Part shown: positions 59,597 through 64,000 of the stretch, piece by piece | How the letters are laid out: every line of letters starts with the position of its first letter | Numbering within the stretch: the stretch's first letter is position 1 | NCBI RefSeq assembly: GCF_002797375.1 | Contig: NZ_KZ454941.1 | Location: forward strand, 522,516 to 586,515 | Direction: 5' to 3' | Length of the DNA: 64,000 bases | DNA from: Bacillus sp. FJAT-42315 | GTDB taxonomy: Bacteria > Bacillota > Bacilli > Bacillales > Domibacillaceae | Position numbers and translations under genes: made by a program | The notes under the pieces: generated by a model | The model's input: the letters and a program-made list of their open reading frames with translations, nothing else | What the model was told of the DNA's origin: nothing | The model's database searches: none

Positions 59597-61681
59597 GTGA
59601 GTAAATATCATGTAGCGGTTGATGTTGGGGGTACGTTTACGGATGTGTTTGTGTTTGATGAGGAAACGGGAGAAATTTATGTAACGAAAACCTCTTCTAC
59701 TCCAGCTAATCCGGAAAAAGGAATGTTAGATGGGATCATTAAAGCGCAATTAACAGGGGATCAAATTGCGATGTTTTCTCACGGAACAACAGTGGGAACG
59801 AATGCGTTAATCGAAAGAAAGTTGCCTAAAGCGGCGTTAGTGACAACGAAAGGATTCCGTGATGTACCTGAAATTCGTCGTGGTACGAAGTTAGATTTAT
59901 GGGATGCGTACAATGACGTTGCTGATCCGTACATTAAGCGTCGCGATCGTTTCGAGCTAACAGAGCGTGTTGATTATTCTGGGGAAATGATGCAGGAAAT
60001 CGACGAACAAGAAGTGCGTACACTAGCTCAAAAATTAAAGAAACGTGGTGTTCAATCAATTGCCATTTGTTTCATGAATGCGTATGTCAATGGTACGAAC
60101 GAATTGCGGGCGAAGGAGATTTTCCAAGAGGAATTACCGGATGTGTACATCTGTACATCTTCAGAAACGTTACCAGAGATTTTCGAGCATGAGCGTATGA
60201 GTACAACGATTGTTAATGCGGTGCTTGGACCAACGATTTCTAAATACATTAAAACACTTGAAAAAGAAATGAAAAATATTGGCTATGATGGCGACATTCT
60301 CGTTCTTCATTCAGGAGGAGGAGTTATGACATCGGAAACCGTGCCTCGCTATGCCGCTCGTCTAGCAAGCTCAGGTATTGCCGCTGGTGCGATCGCGAGT
60401 AAGCATATTGCCAATATGTGCGGATTTAAAAATGCGATCGGTTTAGACATGGGTGGAACAAGTACCGACATTTCTTTAATGTACGACAATGATCTTCGTA
60501 TTACGAAAGACTGGTACATTGAATACGGTTATCCAATCGGTTTCCCTAGTATTGAAATTTTGACAATCGGAGCCGGTGGCGGAAGCCTAGCATGGGTTGA
60601 TGAAGGTGGTTCTTTAAGAAATGGTCCGCAAAGTGCGGGAGCGGTACCTGGACCTGCATGTTATGGTCGCGGTGGTGCAGAACCAACAAATACAGATGCG
60701 AACCTAGTTCTTGGTCGTTTAAGTACAAAACTGTTAGATGGTCAAATGACCATTGATCGTGATGCGTCTGTAGAAGTAGTTGAAAAAATTGCCGAAAAAT
60801 TTAACTATGATGTTAATGAAGCAGCTGATGCCATTATCAAAGTAGCCAATGCGAATATGTGTGACGCTCTTCGTCTCATTTCTGTTCGTCGCGGTTATGA
60901 TCCGCGTGATTTCGCTCTCGTTGCTTTCGGTGGAGCAGGAGCACTTCATGGGGCTCATTTAGCTAAAGAAATGGACATTCCAAACGTGATCGTTCCAGCA
61001 CATCCAGGTGTAGCGGCTGCAATGGGATGTTTACTAGTAGATGTTCGTCATGACGTAACGAAAACGTACTTAAGTAACGTAGTAGACATTTCTAAAGATG
61101 ATCTTGAAAACGAATTCATCGGCATGGAGAAGGAAGCGATCCAATTACTTGAAGAAGAAGGAATCGAGCCGGAAAATATGAACCTAATCCGTTACGTAGA
61201 TATGCGTTATGTTGGACAGTGGAGAACCCTTTCTGTATCAGTCGATCGCCCATTAACTTCTCTTGAATATGCCGTTGAGCGTTTCCACCAAGAGCATGAG
61301 CGTGAGTTCGCTTTCTCTGATAAAGAAACAGGTATTGAAATCTACGGCTTGCGTGTAGAAGCGATTGGAACAGTGAAAAAGCCTGAGTTCCCGAAAGAAG
61401 AGTCAACTGGTTCTCTTGAAGAGGCATTAAAAGAAACACGTGATGTGTACTTTGAAGAAGCTGGTGGATTCGTTGAAACACAAGTATATAATCGTAAACT
61501 AATTCCAGTGCTTTCTGAATTTAGTGGTCCAGCTATCATCGATCAGCTTGATGCAACAATTGTTGTACCACCTGATTTCACTGTGAAAGTGGATGAATAC
61601 CGTAACATCATTATGACACATCAAGAGCAAAGTGAAACAGAAGAAAAAGCAGCAGCAAAAAAACAACCAACATTGAACTAA
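59597..61681 (+). CDS. Hydantoinase/oxoprolinase subunit A (HyuA family)
   Basis: A 694-residue ATP-dependent cyclic-amide hydrolase subunit with the actin-like ATPase fold: VAVDVGGTFTDVFVFD at the N-terminus (phosphate 1), SHGTTVGTNALIERK, the second DMGGTSTDISL and GAGGGSLAWVD, and ALVAFGGAGALHGAHLA. Family members open 5-oxoproline, N-methylhydantoin or caprolactam, or carboxylate acetone. No gamma subunit follows, which argues against acetone carboxylase. GTG start with TTGGAGG. Coupled with HyuB 25 bases downstream. Confidence 0.92.
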   Translation: MSKYHVAVDVGGTFTDVFVFDEETGEIYVTKTSSTPANPEKGMLDGIIKAQLTGDQIAMFSHGTTVGTNALIERKLPKAALVTTKGFRDVPEIRRGTKLDLWDAYNDVADPYIKRRDRFELTERVDYSGEMMQEIDEQEVRTLAQKLKKRGVQSIAICFMNAYVNGTNELRAKEIFQEELPDVYICTSSETLPEIFEHERMSTTIVNAVLGPTISKYIKTLEKEMKNIGYDGDILVLHSGGGVMTSETVPRYAARLASSGIAAGAIASKHIANMCGFKNAIGLDMGGTSTDISLMYDNDLRITKDWYIEYGYPIGFPSIEILTIGAGGGSLAWVDEGGSLRNGPQSAGAVPGPACYGRGGAEPTNTDANLVLGRLSTKLLDGQMTIDRDASVEVVEKIAEKFNYDVNEAADAIIKVANANMCDALRLISVRRGYDPRDFALVAFGGAGALHGAHLAKEMDIPNVIVPAHPGVAAAMGCLLVDVRHDVTKTYLSNVVDISKDDLENEFIGMEKEAIQLLEEEGIEPENMNLIRYVDMRYVGQWRTLSVSVDRPLTSLEYAVERFHQEHEREFAFSDKETGIEIYGLRVEAIGTVKKPEFPKEESTGSLEEALKETRDVYFEEAGGFVETQVYNRKLIPVLSEFSGPAIIDQLDATIVVPPDFTVKVDEYRNIIMTHQEQSETEEKAAAKKQPTLN

Positions 61682-61706
61682 TTCAAATAGTAGAAGGGGT
61701 GGAGAA

Positions 61707-63668
61707 ATGAGTACTGTATTTGAAAGTAAACTAGATCCGGTAACGTTTGAGGTATTGAAAAATGGTTTTGTGAACTTAGTAGACCAAATGTCTGAGCAAG
61801 TATTACGAACTTGTTATTCGTTCGTTATTTACAATCGTGATTTCAGTGCGGCGCTTTGTGACGCAGAAGGAAATACAGTGATGCAAGGTACACAAGATAT
61901 TTCCGTACACGTTGGAACACTACATTTAACAGCAAAAGCCGTTATTGAAGATTTTGGAGATGACATTCACCCTGGTGACGTGTTCATCGTCAACGATCCG
62001 TATCGCGGGGGTACTCACTTTAGTGATACTCGTGTTATTCGTCCAGTCTTCCATGGTGACAAATTGATTGCCTTTATGCAATTGAATGGTCACTGGGCAG
62101 ATATGGGTGGGTCGGTGCCAGGTTCATTTGATGTTAACTCAAAAGATCATTACGGTGAAGGAATGCGGATTCCACCGCTTCGTATTTGGAGCAAAGGGGA
62201 GTATCTTCACGACGTAGCTAATGTGCTCGTATCGAATATGCGTGTACCAGAAGAACGTCTTGGAGATTTGCGTTCACAAGCAGAAGCAACAAAAACAGGA
62301 GAAAGACAATTAATTGCTCTAGTAGAAAAATACGGACTAGATACGATTTTAACGGCATTTAGAGAAGTACAGGATTATGTTGAGCGTTTAACACGTGTGA
62401 AAGTAGCAGAACTTCCTGATGGTGAATGGGAAACAACCGACTATATCGACATGGACCCAGCTGTCGGTGAAGGACTGATCCCGATTAAAGTAAAAATGAC
62501 GATCAAAGGAGATGAAATTTTCTACGATTTAACAGGATCTCATAGCTATATCGGCTGTTTCTTGAACGCTGGATTCGGCGCTTCTTTATCGGCTGCTTAT
62601 GCGGGAACGAAAACATTCTTCCCAGATGTACCATTAAACTCAGGTTTCTACCGTGCGGTTCACGTTCATTTACCTGAAAATTCAGTCGTTAATGCGGGCT
62701 GGCCAGTGGCGGTCACAGGCTTCTGTTCGGGAGCTTATGAAAAAATTATGAATGCTTGCTTTGAGCTTTGGTCCCATGTCATGCCAGAACGCGCGCTTGC
62801 TTGTTCCTTTAACCTTGAGTACTTATTAATCGGTGGTTGGGACAAACGAGAAGGCTATGACAACTACTTTATGTGGTACGACTGGATGGCCGGTGGACAT
62901 GGAGGCCGTAACTCAAAGGATGGAGCGAATGCTTTATCTCCAGTATTCGGTGTCGGACTTAGTATTCAGCCTTGTGAAGGGCAAGAACGCTTATCTCCGG
63001 TAATCACAACAAAGCATGAGATCGTCACTGACTCAGCCGGACCAGGGAAATTCCGCGGCGGCTGCGGAATTGAAAAAGGTGGTATTTTAACGGCAGCGAA
63101 TGACACGGTCATGTCTTATTGCTGTGACCGCTCTCGCTCGGTGACATGGGGAATTTTCGGCGGACTTCCTTCTACTCCTCATGGCGCATGGTTAAATAAA
63201 GACACAGAAGAAGAGCATTTCTTGGGAGCAATCTTCTCGAATGTGAAATTGAAACAAGGGGATCAATTCACAAGACCATCAGCAGGTGGCGGTGGATTAG
63301 GTGATCCGTTAGAGCGTGATCCGCAAGCAGTTATGGAAGACGTCATCGACGAGTACGTGTCCATCGAACGTGCGAAAAAAGATTATGGCGTTGTCATCCG
63401 CGAAATCGATCGTGACATCGATTTATTCGAAATTGATGAAGAAGCGACTCAGAAGGAAAGAGAATTTATTCGTAATGCACGTAAAGATTGGTTAAATGAA
63501 GATGTTGATAGCGTGTTAGCTAAGTTCGAAGCAGGAGAGATTGACCTTCTCGACCTTATCCGTCGCTACGGTGTGATCATTGACCAAGAAACAAACGAAG
63601 TGTTAAGAAAAACAACTGAACAAAACCGTGAAATGCTGAAAAAGCGTTCCGTCGCTTATTGGGCATAA
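61707..63668 (+). CDS. Hydantoinase/oxoprolinase subunit B (HyuB family)
   Basis: A 653-residue subunit: LDPVTFEVLKNGF, SFVIYNRDFSAALCDAEGN, HVGTLHLTA, NDPYRGGTHFSDTRVI with the metal-binding Asp/His, FMQLNGHWADMGGSVPGS, GPGKFRGGCGIEKG and RPSAGGGGLGDPLERDP. It has a C-terminal helical extension of about 75 residues (KDYGVVIREIDR onward). RBS AAGGGGTGG. Last gene of the operon, with a terminator behind. Confidence 0.92.
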   Translation: MSTVFESKLDPVTFEVLKNGFVNLVDQMSEQVLRTCYSFVIYNRDFSAALCDAEGNTVMQGTQDISVHVGTLHLTAKAVIEDFGDDIHPGDVFIVNDPYRGGTHFSDTRVIRPVFHGDKLIAFMQLNGHWADMGGSVPGSFDVNSKDHYGEGMRIPPLRIWSKGEYLHDVANVLVSNMRVPEERLGDLRSQAEATKTGERQLIALVEKYGLDTILTAFREVQDYVERLTRVKVAELPDGEWETTDYIDMDPAVGEGLIPIKVKMTIKGDEIFYDLTGSHSYIGCFLNAGFGASLSAAYAGTKTFFPDVPLNSGFYRAVHVHLPENSVVNAGWPVAVTGFCSGAYEKIMNACFELWSHVMPERALACSFNLEYLLIGGWDKREGYDNYFMWYDWMAGGHGGRNSKDGANALSPVFGVGLSIQPCEGQERLSPVITTKHEIVTDSAGPGKFRGGCGIEKGGILTAANDTVMSYCCDRSRSVTWGIFGGLPSTPHGAWLNKDTEEEHFLGAIFSNVKLKQGDQFTRPSAGGGGLGDPLERDPQAVMEDVIDEYVSIERAKKDYGVVIREIDRDIDLFEIDEEATQKEREFIRNARKDWLNEDVDSVLAKFEAGEIDLLDLIRRYGVIIDQETNEVLRKTTEQNREMLKKRSVAYWA

Positions 63669-63672
63669 TAAA

Positions 63673-63722
63673 CGAAAAGCTGCTGGTGAAAAGAATTTCT
63701 TTTTGCCGGCGCTTTTTTATTT
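63673..63722 (+). terminator. Terminator of the Hyu operon
   Basis: AAAAGCTGC...GGTG / GCCGGCGCTTTT with inner AAAAG/CTTTTT and T6. Confidence 0.7.
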
Positions 63723-63867
63723 TGTTTTGGCATGTTGTTGATTATTCTTGGAATGGTGTTACATAGCTACGTATCACATGCGAAAAAACTTATCATAAAT
63801 AACTAGATTTTTCCTGTTATAATTAAGAAGAAGTTAGATGTGATCATAAAAACCCCGAGGTGAGAAG

Positions 63868-64000
63868 ATGAAGAAATACATATGGATGACCGGGCTACTC
63901 TTGTTGATGTTCAGTCTTGCGGCCTGCAACCGGATGCCTTCTCCAGAAGAGCGTCTTAATGAATATGTCAAGCTATGGAATCAACAAAAGTTTAGTAGCA
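63868..64000 (+). CDS. 5' end of a PBP3/MecA-like lipoprotein gene
   Basis: First 44 codons before the window ends. Lipoprotein signal with lipobox LAAC (Cys near residue 20), then PSPEERLNEYVKLWNQQKFSS, the start of an NTF2-like MecA_N domain as in class B penicillin-binding protein PbpC (PBP3) of B. subtilis. The transpeptidase part lies outside the window, so other MecA_N proteins remain possible. RBS CCGAGGTGAG. Confidence 0.65.
   Translation, partial: MKKYIWMTGLLLLMFSLAACNRMPSPEERLNEYVKLWNQQKFSS

Noticed and set aside
1-64000. CRISPR arrays, tRNA/rRNA genes, prophage and complete IS elements
   Set aside because: No regular repeat-spacer pattern, no cloverleaf or rRNA-like stretch, and no transposase, integrase or phage structural gene was recognised.

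Overview
The window reads as chromosomal DNA of a low-GC, spore-former-type Bacillaceae (Bacillus sensu lato). This rests on the gene set (SinI/SinR-type regulators, ComK- and ComFB-like proteins, YjoB-, CvfB/YitL-, YknW/YknX- and YocH-like proteins, AGCS and NCS2 permeases, two S-layer-homology proteins), on strong AGGAGG-type ribosome binding sites with many TTG/GTG starts, on U-tailed hairpin terminators between almost all units, and on CcpA-, CodY-, PurR- and sigma-54-type sites. No tRNA, rRNA, CRISPR array, transposase or phage gene was seen.

Layout. 1-1.5 kb: end of an unidentified gene and a KdgK-like sugar kinase. 1.7-6.7 kb: three zinc-ribbon proteins (one TcaA/YvbJ-like) and a membrane-anchored GH3 glucosaminidase. 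6.9-9.7 kb: VanZ-like protein, a 70-aa protein behind SinR-like boxes, a dispersed repeat, an SLH protein and a small anchored protein. 9.7-14 kb: a large hybrid kinase facing a BTAD response regulator. 14.4-15.9 kb: two SinI/SinR-like cassettes, each with the SinI-like gene convergent to the SinR-like gene; one SinI-like gene encodes only 24-25 residues. 16-21.9 kb: YjoB-like AAA ATPase, O-antigen-ligase-like protein, lipase, BrkB/YihY membrane protein, second SLH protein. 22-26 kb: ComK-like protein, amino-acid permease plus amidohydrolase. 26-30 kb: GntR/ABC/membrane operon, aspartokinase, ComFB-like protein. 30-33 kb: two-component system. 33.5-47.4 kb: secreted proteases (two S8 subtilases, one M14 carboxypeptidase), CvfB, uracil permease, alanine symporter and the serC-serA operon. 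47.5-51.5 kb: YknX/YknW-like pair and two LysM-3D wall proteins. 51.6-63.7 kb: a catabolic locus of MFS transporter, enolase-superfamily racemase and M20 amidase (minus strand) divergent from a sigma-54 activator, PxpB/PxpC-like proteins and HyuA/HyuB (plus strand). The window ends in a PBP3/MecA-like lipoprotein gene.

How genes work together. The 51.6-63.7 kb locus looks like one regulated pathway for uptake and opening of a cyclic or N-acyl amino-acid compound: a canonical -24/-12 promoter, a 23-bp inverted repeat about 100 bp upstream that could be the activator site, and a structured repeat between promoter and activator gene. The SinI/SinR region is the most unusual regulatory arrangement. 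The sinI-like gene has a leader in which two TAGGAGG copies, one being the ribosome binding site, can compete for the same CCCCCTA. A 16-17 nt box is shared by the promoter region of the first SinR-like gene and that of the 70-aa gene 7 kb away.

Limits: all identifications come from reading motifs and remembered family features. No database search, folding program or genome context beyond the window was available.
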